From contig NZ_KN882175.1 in the NCBI RefSeq assembly GCF_000934755.1, positions 555,136 to 619,135 on the forward strand: 64,000 bases of DNA, given 5' to 3'. This document shows positions 28,702 through 37,243 of the stretch, one piece after another. Below the pieces are notes generated by a model. That model was given only the letters and a program-made list of their open reading frames with translations, searched no databases and was not told the DNA's origin. Source of the DNA: Desulfonatronovibrio magnus (GTDB lineage Bacteria > Desulfobacterota > Desulfovibrionia > Desulfovibrionales > Desulfonatronovibrionaceae). A program made the position numbers and the translations under genes. Every line of letters begins with the position of its first letter. Positions within the stretch are counted from its first letter, which is position 1.

Positions 28702-30102
28702 CTAAGGTGACTCAGTATTTGTACTTTTGGACGCATCTGCCAGCCAGTCTTTAAACACTGTCAAAAACTGCTCCATTGAAGCACTTCTGGACCCCTTGAA
28801 AAGTATTACCCCACCCTGGGGAGCAAGACTGTTCAAAGCAGACCTGAAGCTGGCTTGACTCTTCAGGGCAAAAAACCTTTCTGCATGCTCTTTAGCCAGC
28901 CCTTGAAGCACGTGGTTTTTGTTTCTGCCGTAAAAGAAAATCCCAGAACTGCAGGTTTTAGATATTTCCCTGCCCAAATCCACATGAGCAGAGGCTTCTA
29001 AGTCTCCCAGTTCAGCCATATCGCCCAGAACAAGAAAAAGATTTCTGTCCCCGGCCATAGATCGTGTTGAGTGAATGGCCCTGCTCATGGACAAGGGGTT
29101 GGCATTGTAGGTATCATCAATAATTGTCCAGTCAGCCAGATTTTTTATGGTAAACCGCTGCTCGGGCGGCTGAAAATTTTGCACTCCCTGAATGATTTCT
29201 TGAGAGTTCAACCCGGCCAGAGTTGCAACAGCCCAGCATGCAGCAATATTTTCACAATATTGTGACCATTGATCCGAGCCCTGAAAAATAACCTTTCCAT
29301 CAGGACCGTTTACCTCAAACATGCCTCTTCCAAGATAACTGACCATATAATCTGCATTTATATTATAACTTGAAATCCAGGCGGGCTTAAGTTCTAACCT
29401 GGATGCAACTTCTTTTACAAGAAAAGGATAATCTGATGAGGCAATAACATTTTGCGGACCTTGCAAGTAATCCAAAAGCTTTGCTTTACAATTGGCTACA
29501 TTTTCCACACTTTTCAAACCCTCAAGATGGCATGGGCCAACATTAAGCAACACTGCAGTATCAGGTGAAGCAATCCTTGCCAGCTCATCCATGTCAGTAT
29601 CATTATTGATTCCCAGTTCCAGCACCCAATAATCTTCGTCAGCACCCAGATTAAGTATGGATAGAGGCAGGCCTATCTGATTGTTCCAGTTTTTAAAATT
29701 TCTGCCGGTGTTATATTTTTGAGCAAGAGTTTGCCATATCATTTCCCTGGTTGTGGTCTTACCGGCTGAGCCTGTGATGGCAATAACATGCCTTGCATTT
29801 TTATGCCTCCAATATGCGCCAAGCCTGCCCAGAGCCTCAACAGTATCACTGACCAGCAAGACTGGAATTGACATTTCAGGCATGGGTTTATGGGAAACCA
29901 GCGCAATGGCCCCATTATCCCTGGCCTGGCCTGCAAAATTATGACCGTCAAAACGCTCTCCGTTTATACATATGAATAGATCACCTTGTCTGACCAGCCT
30001 GCTGTCGGTCTGAACAGCTGTTACAACATTATTCTCTAATCCATTTAAATCTCCAACGCTTTTAAGCGCATGTGCAGTTTCCTGAAGAGTCATTTTCATC
30101 AT
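28702..30102 (-). CDS. murF: UDP-MurNAc-tripeptide--D-alanyl-D-alanine ligase
   Basis: Adds D-Ala-D-Ala to complete the pentapeptide precursor. The 466-residue Mur ligase has the N-terminal DSRLVRQGDLFICINGERFD substrate segment, P-loop GSAGKTTTR (111-119), ELGINNDTDMDEL, and the C-terminal DDTYNANPLSM and LGDMAELGD. Its ATG overlaps the murE stop (TCATGATGA). A 295-base gap follows its stop, holding a heptamer array. Confidence 0.97.
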   Translation of the reverse strand: MMKMTLQETAHALKSVGDLNGLENNVVTAVQTDSRLVRQGDLFICINGERFDGHNFAGQARDNGAIALVSHKPMPEMSIPVLLVSDTVEALGRLGAYWRHKNARHVIAITGSAGKTTTREMIWQTLAQKYNTGRNFKNWNNQIGLPLSILNLGADEDYWVLELGINNDTDMDELARIASPDTAVLLNVGPCHLEGLKSVENVANCKAKLLDYLQGPQNVIASSDYPFLVKEVASRLELKPAWISSYNINADYMVSYLGRGMFEVNGPDGKVIFQGSDQWSQYCENIAACWAVATLAGLNSQEIIQGVQNFQPPEQRFTIKNLADWTIIDDTYNANPLSMSRAIHSTRSMAGDRNLFLVLGDMAELGDLEASAHVDLGREISKTCSSGIFFYGRNKNHVLQGLAKEHAERFFALKSQASFRSALNSLAPQGGVILFKGSRSASMEQFLTVFKDWLADASKSTNTESP

Positions 30103-31541
30103 GATCCACCCGAAGTTTCGTATGCCGCAGCCAGCCTTATTTCTTCAGCATCATTAAAATGATTCCTGACGCCGCGTATTTCCTGATATTGTTCATGTCC
30201 TTTTCCTGCCACCAGCAATGCATCCCCAGGTTTCATGAAATATACCGCCTGTTGGATGGCAGACCGTCTTTCCTCTTCAATGAAATACTCATCTCCATTT
30301 ACAAAGCCTGAGCAGGCATCATGTATGATGGAAAGTGGATCTTCAAATCTGGGATTGTCAGAGGTCAGGAAAACAACATCAGCATACTTTGCCGCAGCCC
30401 TGGTCATTAAAGGCCTCTTTGCCTTGTCACGATCCCCCCCGCATCCAAAAAGAACCAGAAGCCTGCTGTAGTCAAGATCTTTGATGGTCTTGCAGACATT
30501 TTCCAGAGCGTCAGGGGTATGTGCATAATCCACATAGATATCCAACCCGCGATCATTTATAATTTTTTCTAATCGACCCGGCACCTGCCCTGCATTTTCA
30601 AGGCATTCAAACTGCTTGGGGTTGAGCCCCAGGGCCAGTCCCGCTCCTTGAGCAGCCAGGAGATTGGAGCCGTTATGCCTGCCTGATAATGGCGAGGAGA
30701 CAACCCATTCCTGATCCTGATAAGAACACTGCAAAGTTATTCCAGTCCGGTCGTTTTTCAAAAGTTTACCACATAAACGGGTCTGAACTGAATGATTAAG
30801 TCCAAAACTAAGTGCCCCTGACACCTGACAAAGAAGTCTCTGGCCATACGAGTCATCTGAATTAATAACCGATTGAAATGTTTTCTTTTTCCCGCTGCTT
30901 AGAAATAGCTTGATCTTGGCTTGAAAGTAATCCTCCATATTCTTGTGGTAGTCTAAGTGATCCTGAGTCAAGTTCAAAAAAACACCTGCATCAAAAGTAA
31001 TGCCTGCCACCCTGTCCTGATCCAGAGCATGGGATGAAACCTCCATTATCACCATCTCCACTCCATCCTGATCCATCTTAGACAGAATATCATGCACCTG
31101 AAGACAGTCCGGGGTAGTCATGGAAGAATCAATCAGATTATTACCCCAGCGATAATTTACTGTCCCCAGTACTCCTGTTTTGAATCCATTACTTTTAAAA
31201 ATATGCTCTAACAGATAAGTTACTGTAGTTTTACCATTGGTGCCGGTTATTCCGATTATGCCAAGCTCCATTCGCCCTGTCCGATAGTAGGCCTGGGCCA
31301 ATTGCCCCAGAGCAAAAACAGGATTTTCGTGGATTAGAATTTTATCATGCTGTTGTCTTAAGTCTTCCTGCCGGGCCACTGCCATGAATGCTCCACGCTC
31401 CAGAGCCTCCTGAATAAACTGCCCCCCATGCACTCTGGTACCTGACAGGGCAACAAATATATCCCCCTGTTGAACAGCGCCTGAATGGGATTTAACCGGC
31501 CTTCCTAATTCGGCTTCTTTCAGTAAATTTTCGTAATCCAT
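30099..31541 (-). CDS. murE: UDP-MurNAc-L-Ala-D-Glu--2,6-diaminopimelate ligase
   Basis: Adds the third stem residue. The 480-residue Mur ligase has DSR-like SHSGAVQQGDIFVALSG at the N-terminus, P-loop GTNGKTTVT (100-108), and DNPR at 395-398. DNPR is the motif that selects meso-diaminopimelate over lysine, so the wall is the usual Gram-negative type. It overlaps murF by four bases and starts 29 bases after the ftsI stop. Confidence 0.97.
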   Translation of the reverse strand: MDYENLLKEAELGRPVKSHSGAVQQGDIFVALSGTRVHGGQFIQEALERGAFMAVARQEDLRQQHDKILIHENPVFALGQLAQAYYRTGRMELGIIGITGTNGKTTVTYLLEHIFKSNGFKTGVLGTVNYRWGNNLIDSSMTTPDCLQVHDILSKMDQDGVEMVIMEVSSHALDQDRVAGITFDAGVFLNLTQDHLDYHKNMEDYFQAKIKLFLSSGKKKTFQSVINSDDSYGQRLLCQVSGALSFGLNHSVQTRLCGKLLKNDRTGITLQCSYQDQEWVVSSPLSGRHNGSNLLAAQGAGLALGLNPKQFECLENAGQVPGRLEKIINDRGLDIYVDYAHTPDALENVCKTIKDLDYSRLLVLFGCGGDRDKAKRPLMTRAAAKYADVVFLTSDNPRFEDPLSIIHDACSGFVNGDEYFIEEERRSAIQQAVYFMKPGDALLVAGKGHEQYQEIRGVRNHFNDAEEIRLAAAYETSGGS

Positions 31542-31570
31542 TTCTCACCTGCCTTGCCGCCGATTCACGG

Positions 31571-33526
31571 CTATGATTCAGAAAGCCTCAAGACTACCTG
31601 CACATTGTCACCCTGCCAGTTCTCTCCAGGTCCAGGAGCGTGATCTTTAACCAGAACTCCTTTGCCTTTTAATACAGGAACAACTCCTGCACGCAGCAGA
31701 CTTTCCATGGCTTCCCTCAGACTGACTCCACGCAAGTCCGGCATCTCATTGCCCAGCATGCTCGTATTCCTTCTCTGGGTGACACTGAATCTGCCATTAT
31801 CTGAAACACTGATTTCTGTCAGATTCGGAACATTTTGAGCATGGTAGCTGCGCAGCCTGAACCCTGACCCTGAAGCCATTATACTGTTGCCAATCTGCGC
31901 GAAAACAGGAGCTGCCACCACTCCTCCATAATGCTGTGGCGCGGGCTCATCAACAATAATCAGCACCAGATACTCGGGATCAAGTGCTGGAATAAAACCC
32001 ACAAATGATGCTACGTACTTATCGCCATAACCTCCCGACTCAGATGCTTTTTGAGCTGTACCGGTTTTTCCCCCGACCTCTATTCCTGATATGGCGGCTC
32101 TTGTACCTGTACCATCCATCTCGACTACTTCCCTGAGCATTTCCATTACCTGCCGACTGACCCGGGGTGAAAAAACCTGATGTCCTTCATTTTGGACCCT
32201 GCTTTCATTCATCAAAATATTAAGATCAGTAAATCGTCCGTCGTTGGCCAGGGTCAGATAAGCCCTTGCAAGCTGCAAAGGAGTTCCTGACAAGCCCTGA
32301 CCAAAAGAGATGGTGGCCAGGTCCATTCTGCTCCACACATTGGGAGGCCTCAAAATGCCGCGCGTCTCTCCAGGCAGAGGCAAACCGGTTGTTTCTGCAA
32401 AACCCAGCCTGTCTAAATATTCAAAGTACTTCCCGGGACCAAGATCCAGACCTATTTTAGCTGAACAGATATTACTGGAATATCGGATTATTCTGTTTAT
32501 TGTCAGCCAACCGTGGTCTCGCACATCTCTTATATTATTTCGTCCCAGCCTCCATCTGCCATTTTCGCAAAAGTATATGGTATCGTGATCAACAATGCCT
32601 TCTTCAAGAGCTGCTGCAATTAAAAAAGGCTTAAGGGTTGAGCCAGGTTCCAGAGCATCCACCGCACCTCGATTTCGCCAGATTGATGAGTGGCTGCCCC
32701 GGAAATTATTGGGATTGAAAAAAGGATAATTTGCCCAGGCCAGGATATCACCAGTTGGAACATGCACCACAAGGGATACACCATGTCTGGCGTTATAATT
32801 TTCAACTGCACGGGATAGTGCCTTTTCCGCAGCGAACTGGAGCTCTGCATCAATGGTCAGGACAACATCACGACCCGCCACTTCGCTGGACACATCCTGT
32901 GGCATCAAGGTCATTCTGTGGCCTGATGCATCTCTTTGCAATGCCACCAACATTTCAGCTCCAGCCAGAGTTTCTTCAAGAGATTTTTCCAGGCCTTCCA
33001 GACCCTCATTATCCACTCCTACAAAACCCATAATCTGGCCAAGCATATGACCTCTGGGATAGACCCGGGTGTGCTCGTCAATGATATAAATCCCAGGAAT
33101 TTTTTTTTCAGCGATGGATTGTGCCCGTCTATCACTGATTTTCCTCTGAACCCAGACAAACCTGCTCTGCCGGTCCAGAAGCTGTCTCAATCTGCCTGAA
33201 TCCACATCCAGAACTTTTGCCAGCTCAAACGCTGCTCGTGCGCTGTCCTCGACACGAAGAGGATCAGCATAGATTGATTTTACACGTACGCTTTGAGCCA
33301 GAACCACACCGTTACGGTCAAAAATCTCCCCCCTTTTGCCTGTGATTTTCTCTCTGCTGAAGTACTGACGATCAGCCATCCGGGCCAACTCTTCTCCCTG
33401 GAGCACCTGAACAAAAAAAGCTCTGGACCACAGCCCTGCCCAGGCAATAATAAACAGACTGAGGATCAAAATAATCTTCAGCCTGCTCCTGTCTTTTTTG
33501 GTAGTATCAGTAACTCTTTTGCTCAT
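31571..33526 (-). CDS. ftsI: Septal peptidoglycan transpeptidase FtsI (PBP3) with a PASTA domain
   Basis: Class B penicillin-binding protein, 651 residues, cross-linking septal wall with FtsW. One N-terminal membrane helix (about 17-35) precedes a dimerisation region (GKRGEIFDRNGVVLA). The transpeptidase has S296-T-L-K299, S350-S-N352 and K487-T-G489. A single C-terminal PASTA domain (about 593-649, MPDLRGVSLREAMESLLRAG) is an addition absent from enterobacterial FtsI but common in Desulfobacterota and Gram-positive bacteria. It lies downstream of ftsL after a 136-base gap with an 8-mer array. Confidence 0.96.
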   Translation of the reverse strand: MSKRVTDTTKKDRSRLKIILILSLFIIAWAGLWSRAFFVQVLQGEELARMADRQYFSREKITGKRGEIFDRNGVVLAQSVRVKSIYADPLRVEDSARAAFELAKVLDVDSGRLRQLLDRQSRFVWVQRKISDRRAQSIAEKKIPGIYIIDEHTRVYPRGHMLGQIMGFVGVDNEGLEGLEKSLEETLAGAEMLVALQRDASGHRMTLMPQDVSSEVAGRDVVLTIDAELQFAAEKALSRAVENYNARHGVSLVVHVPTGDILAWANYPFFNPNNFRGSHSSIWRNRGAVDALEPGSTLKPFLIAAALEEGIVDHDTIYFCENGRWRLGRNNIRDVRDHGWLTINRIIRYSSNICSAKIGLDLGPGKYFEYLDRLGFAETTGLPLPGETRGILRPPNVWSRMDLATISFGQGLSGTPLQLARAYLTLANDGRFTDLNILMNESRVQNEGHQVFSPRVSRQVMEMLREVVEMDGTGTRAAISGIEVGGKTGTAQKASESGGYGDKYVASFVGFIPALDPEYLVLIIVDEPAPQHYGGVVAAPVFAQIGNSIMASGSGFRLRSYHAQNVPNLTEISVSDNGRFSVTQRRNTSMLGNEMPDLRGVSLREAMESLLRAGVVPVLKGKGVLVKDHAPGPGENWQGDNVQVVLRLSES

Positions 33527-33605
33527 ATCTAAATCTTATATCAAATTGAGAGAAAAAACTTCTTGCCCAGCCAATTTCCATAACTCTGGTATTTTTTATA
33601 CCTTC

Positions 33606-33657
33606 ATCCCAGCATCACATAATTCCAGCATCCCAGCATTCCAGCATCCCAGCATTA
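33606..33657 (-). repeat. 8-mer array (RATGCTGG)n between ftsL and ftsI
   Basis: On the minus strand the units read GATGCTGG and AATGCTGG alternating, with one degenerate insertion (AATTATGT). The array ends six bases from the ftsL stop. Period is 8 rather than 7, but the layout is as in the heptamer arrays: a unit with one transition site filling an operon gap. Confidence 0.85.
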
Positions 33658-33662
33658 AAACC

Positions 33663-33938
33663 CTATTTTTGTATTTTCCGTATCTGACTGTCATCCGGGC
33701 TGAAAAAACCTCTTTGTTCCCCCAGTTCTCGCAGCCTGTATGGAGATAAAAGATTATTTTTTTCTATTGTCAGTTTAATTTTTAATTCCTGGTTGTCTCT
33801 AAATTCACTTTGCAGACGCTGCATCCTGTAGGAAAGATCAACCCTTTCAATATTGACCCAGACCGTAGCCAGCCCAACAACAAAAGTCAGCACCAGAACC
33901 ATCACCAGCCTGCCCCATGCTCCTGAATTAAATATCAT
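33663..33938 (-). CDS. ftsL: Cell division protein FtsL
   Basis: A 91-residue bitopic protein with a membrane helix at about residues 9-28 (LVMVLVLTFVVGLATVWVNI) followed by a short coiled-coil segment (YRMQRLQSEFRDNQELKIKL) and a conserved-looking tail (LRELGEQRGFFSPDDSQI). Size, topology and position between rsmH and ftsI identify it; sequence conservation in this family is low. It starts two bases after the rsmH stop. Confidence 0.88.
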   Translation of the reverse strand: MIFNSGAWGRLVMVLVLTFVVGLATVWVNIERVDLSYRMQRLQSEFRDNQELKIKLTIEKNNLLSPYRLRELGEQRGFFSPDDSQIRKIQK

Positions 33939-33939
33939 A

Positions 33940-34887
33940 TCAGACGTACCCTGTTCTTTGCGCGGCCCTTAGCTTGGCGCTTCTGGATCTTGGATTATCA
34001 GCAACCTCTTCATCAGATGCCATAACAGGCTTTTTGGTCAAAATCTCAAACTGCTTTTCATGTCCACAGCAACACATTGGATACTGTGGGGGGCAAAGGC
34101 ATGTTTGAGCAAGTTTTTTAAAGCTGTGTTTCACCAGCCTGTCTTCAAGAGAATGAAACGAAATAACGACAATCCTGCCTCCCGGCCTCAGGTATCCGGG
34201 TATTTTTTTAAGAAAAAACTCGAGACTCTCCAACTCGCAATTTACCTTCATCCTCAAGGCCTGAAAAGTTCTGGTGGCTGGATGATTCCTGGCCATTGCC
34301 CTTTTTTTCGCTGGATAAGCCTTCTCAATTATCTCGGCCAGTTCTAAAGTGGTCTGAATTTTTTTTTGCTCTCTTGCATCAATTATTGCTCTTGCAATCT
34401 TGCCGGCAAGAGGTTCTTCACCATATTTTGCTATAATATTGCGCAATTCATACTGGGATATTCTTTCCAGCAGCTTAGAGACAGGCTCAAACCCAGAACC
34501 TTTGCCCATACGCATGTCAAGAGGGCCGTCCTTGATAAAACTAAAACCCTTTTCAGGGGTATCTAACTGCAGAGATGATACTCCAAGATCAAGGATGACT
34601 CCATCAAGCTTCTCCCATCCCAATTCCAGCATATAAGAATCAAAATTTTCAAATGAGCCCTGAAAAATAAAAAGTCGGTCCTGATAAGACTCTAACCTCT
34701 GCTGTGCGGCTGTTATGGCATCAGCATCATGGTCAGCGCCCAAAATAAAACAGTCACCCTGGCAGGCATTATATATTTCCAGGCTGTGTCCGCCTCCCCC
34801 CAGGGTACCGTCAAAATATCTGCCACCCTTCTCAGGCTGTAAATAGTGCATCACCTGATCAGGCATGACTGACTTGTGAATACTCAC
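33940..34887 (-). CDS. rsmH: 16S rRNA m4C1402 methyltransferase RsmH
   Basis: SAM-dependent enzyme that N4-methylates C1402 of 16S rRNA. The 315-residue protein has the SAM loop DGTLGGGGHS near residue 27, the catalytic-region LDLGVSSLQLD, RTFQALRMKVN, and ISFHSLEDRLVKHSF. A four-cysteine insert (CLCPPQYPMCCCGHE) occurs near the C-terminus, as in many homologues. It is the second gene of the dcw operon, one base after mraZ. Confidence 0.97.
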   Translation of the reverse strand: MSIHKSVMPDQVMHYLQPEKGGRYFDGTLGGGGHSLEIYNACQGDCFILGADHDADAITAAQQRLESYQDRLFIFQGSFENFDSYMLELGWEKLDGVILDLGVSSLQLDTPEKGFSFIKDGPLDMRMGKGSGFEPVSKLLERISQYELRNIIAKYGEEPLAGKIARAIIDAREQKKIQTTLELAEIIEKAYPAKKRAMARNHPATRTFQALRMKVNCELESLEFFLKKIPGYLRPGGRIVVISFHSLEDRLVKHSFKKLAQTCLCPPQYPMCCCGHEKQFEILTKKPVMASDEEVADNPRSRSAKLRAAQRTGYV

Positions 34888-34888
34888 A

Positions 34889-35344
34889 TTAAAACCTCAG
34901 TTCAAAGCCGTTTTCAGCAAGAGAATCCATTATGCCATCAAAATCCTGCTCCATTTTTTTGCGTTGCGCTTCAAAGCGAGTCAAATCCCAAATTTCAAAC
35001 TTTCTGCCTACTCCTGCAAGCACCACTTCCTTGGTAATTTCCGCATAAGTTCGCAAATACGGAGGGACAAGTATCCGTCCCTGCTTATCTAAGGTGGTCT
35101 GGGTTGCACCGGATATAAAGAACCTGTGAAAATCCCTGAACTTTCTGTTGGCCATATTGAGGCGGTTAAAACTCTGTTCAATCTCTTCCCATTCAGGTAA
35201 GGGATAGGCAACGACACAATCATCAAAGTTAGTGATCATGAGCTCTCCACCCGGAGCCTGCTCCATAATCACTTCCCTGAAATCAGGCGGCAACATAAGC
35301 CTGCCCTTGGGATCTATACTTCTTTGACTGTGTCCTCTAAACAT
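34889..35344 (-). CDS. mraZ: Transcriptional regulator MraZ
   Basis: Ring-forming AbrB-fold protein that binds its own promoter and controls the dcw operon. From MFRGHSQRSIDPKGRL at 35344 (preceded by AAAGGGGAG) it has 151 residues with the two tandem MraZ folds: SIDPKGRLMLPPDFR and TLDKQGRILVPPYLR. The second ends at YAEITKEVVLAGVGRKFEIW. The operator just upstream (35361-35386) fits autoregulation. Confidence 0.97.
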   Translation of the reverse strand: MFRGHSQRSIDPKGRLMLPPDFREVIMEQAPGGELMITNFDDCVVAYPLPEWEEIEQSFNRLNMANRKFRDFHRFFISGATQTTLDKQGRILVPPYLRTYAEITKEVVLAGVGRKFEIWDLTRFEAQRKKMEQDFDGIMDSLAENGFELRF

Positions 35345-35360
35345 TGACTCCCCTTTAACA

Positions 35361-35386
35361 ACCACCATTTACCACTTTTTACCACC
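35361..35386 (-). promoter_or_regulatory. MraZ operator: three GTGGT boxes at 10-bp spacing
   Basis: On the minus strand the boxes read GTGGTAAAAA, GTGGTAAATG and GTGGTTG, three direct repeats exactly 10 bases apart, starting 17 bases before the mraZ ATG. E. coli and other MraZ proteins bind TGGGN repeats at the same spacing; here the box is TGGT. A TTGACT (35410-35415) may be the -35 box, but I see no convincing -10. Confidence 0.85.
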
Positions 35387-35694
35387 TGATTTCACTTTAG
35401 GCAAGAGAAAGTCAATCGGAAATTTTGTTATTCGAATTACAATACAATAGTTAACGACTCTTTTCACAGATAACTATCTATTATTTCATAATATTTTTTT
35501 TTTGATTTTTTTAAAAAAAATTTCTATCTGGGAAAATTGTTGATCTTTAAAGCATTGCAAGTATATGCATTAAAAGGTAAGGTTAAGGAAATTACATAAA
35601 TTTTCAGCAGAAAACCTTTATTGTCTGCAGGCGGTTCAGCCCCCTTTAATGAAACAAGTAAGAGGAGCATTACCCGTTTCTGAAAATTGTTAAT
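35387..35694. other. Divergent spacer between mraZ and pyk, no gene seen
   Basis: AT-rich, with long runs of T and A near 35490-35520 and no open frame I trust. It should hold the dcw promoter (minus strand, near 35390-35440) and sequence ahead of the pyk promoter. Confidence 0.6.
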
Positions 35695-35724
35695 TTGAGT
35701 TGTATGTCATAGCTGCTTTAGAAT
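35695..35724 (+). promoter_or_regulatory. Probable sigma-70 promoter of pyk
   Basis: TTGAGT (35695-35700) and TAGAAT (35719-35724), 18 bases apart, 110 bases upstream of the pyk start codon. Judged by eye. Confidence 0.5.
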
Positions 35725-35738
35725 TAAAACCTGATTGC

Positions 35739-35797
35739 GAGAGCTTGGCACAGGGAAAGGGGAGACTGACCCTGCTTTCCACAGAAAATGGCTAAAC
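35739..35797 (+). repeat. Fragment of the MITE/REP-like element
   Basis: Ends with CCTGCTTTCC and GCTAAAC (35791-35797), matching the right ends of copies 1 and 2; the left half is missing or diverged. It lies in the presumed pyk leader, between the promoter and the start codon. Confidence 0.6.
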
Positions 35798-35834
35798 AGT
35801 TACACATTTTGAAAACCTAATAAAAGGATAATTC

Positions 35835-37241
35835 ATGCACACTAAAATTCTGGCCACCATCGGCCCAGCCTGCTCAGAAAAAAAAATGATTCAACAGCTT
35901 ACCGACAGGGGAGTTAGGATCTTCAGACTGAATTTTTCCCACGGCTCAGCTGAAGACTTCATAGATATCATCAACAGAATAAGAGAAGTGGAAAAGGAAT
36001 CCAATGTCAGTCTGACCATTCTCCAGGACCTTTCAGGCCCGAAAATAAGAGCAGGAGATTTGAAAGAATCTCCCATGTCCATAAATGTCGGCGACGAAAT
36101 CCATATGGGCCCCTCAGATGCAGCCGCTGAATATCTTAATTACATACCTTTTGACCATCCCCGCCTTTTGTCGGATCTCAATACCGGAGATATTGTCCGG
36201 GTCAGCGACGGTGGCCTTAAATTTGAAGTCACTGGCCGCAAAAATGATATGATCAGTCTGGTAGCTGCTGATGCCGGCATTATCTCCTCGCGCAAGGGTA
36301 TTTCCTTTCCAGGCATCAGAACATCCATATCCGCCCTGACAGACAAGGACAGAAAAGATCTGGCTGAAGGCCTTGATCTCGGCATAGACGCTGTTGCCCT
36401 GTCCTTTGTGCAGGGGCCTGAAGATATTGCCGAGGCTAAGGATATTATTGAGGAAAAAGGAAAGTGGATTCCTGTTGTGGCCAAGCTGGAAAGAGAGATA
36501 GCCCTTAAAAGGCTTGATGAGATTATTGATATATGTGATGTAGTTATGGTTGCCAGGGGAGATTTGGGGCTGGAATGTCCTCTGCCCTCTCTGCCTACAT
36601 TACAGAAAAGAATTATTTCAGCTTGCAATGAAGCAGCCAAGCCGGTCATAGTTGCTACTCAGATGCTTCTGTCCATGGTTCATAATCCCATGCCCACCAG
36701 GGCCGAGACCACTGATGTAGCCAACGCAGTTCTGGATGGCGCAGATTGCCTGATGCTCTCCGAAGAAACTGCCATTGGCAATTATCCTGTGGAAAGCGTC
36801 AGTTATATGCGTGAGATCTCTTCAGAAGCTGAAAAACTGTTCTTTGAGAAAAAAATCAGTCCTGTGGAACCAGCCCGAACCGGAGGAGAAAGTTTCCTGG
36901 CCTACGCAGCATGCCTTATGGCTGACAAGGTTAAAGCCAAAGCGCTGGTGGCCCACACAGACTCTGGCTTTACCGCTCGACTCATAAGTTCGTGCAGACC
37001 GCGACAGAATATTTATGGCTTGAGCCCCAACTGCAATATGCAAAAATACATGAATTTCTCCTGGGGCGTAACATCAGTGGATATTCCTGAAGAACCGCAT
37101 GACCATCTGCAGCGTACTGAGAATTTTGCTGAAAGTTTTTCCGACTTTGCCTCTGGAGACAGGATTGTTATTACAGCCGGACACCCCAAAACAGGACAGG
37201 AAAGATCTTTAACTAACCTTCTTAAAATATACAGAAAATAA
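35835..37241 (+). CDS. pyk: Pyruvate kinase
   Basis: Converts phosphoenolpyruvate and ADP to pyruvate and ATP in glycolysis. The 468-residue protein begins with TKILATIGPACS and has NFSHG near residue 34, LQDLSGPKIRAG, AKLEREIALKRLDEI with the catalytic lysine, MVARGDLGLECPL, PVIVATQMLLSMV, and the helix MLSEETAIGNYPVE. Its length and the C-terminal domain, ending near GQERSLTNLL, match the family. It is followed after two bases by an HD-domain gene, an unusual partner. Confidence 0.97.
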   Translation: MHTKILATIGPACSEKKMIQQLTDRGVRIFRLNFSHGSAEDFIDIINRIREVEKESNVSLTILQDLSGPKIRAGDLKESPMSINVGDEIHMGPSDAAAEYLNYIPFDHPRLLSDLNTGDIVRVSDGGLKFEVTGRKNDMISLVAADAGIISSRKGISFPGIRTSISALTDKDRKDLAEGLDLGIDAVALSFVQGPEDIAEAKDIIEEKGKWIPVVAKLEREIALKRLDEIIDICDVVMVARGDLGLECPLPSLPTLQKRIISACNEAAKPVIVATQMLLSMVHNPMPTRAETTDVANAVLDGADCLMLSEETAIGNYPVESVSYMREISSEAEKLFFEKKISPVEPARTGGESFLAYAACLMADKVKAKALVAHTDSGFTARLISSCRPRQNIYGLSPNCNMQKYMNFSWGVTSVDIPEEPHDHLQRTENFAESFSDFASGDRIVITAGHPKTGQERSLTNLLKIYRK

Positions 37242-37243
37242 TT

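Noticed and set aside
35387..35834. Small RNA gene in the mraZ-pyk spacer
   Set aside because: No promoter-terminator pair bounding a structured segment is visible; the T-rich run near 35490 has no hairpin before it.
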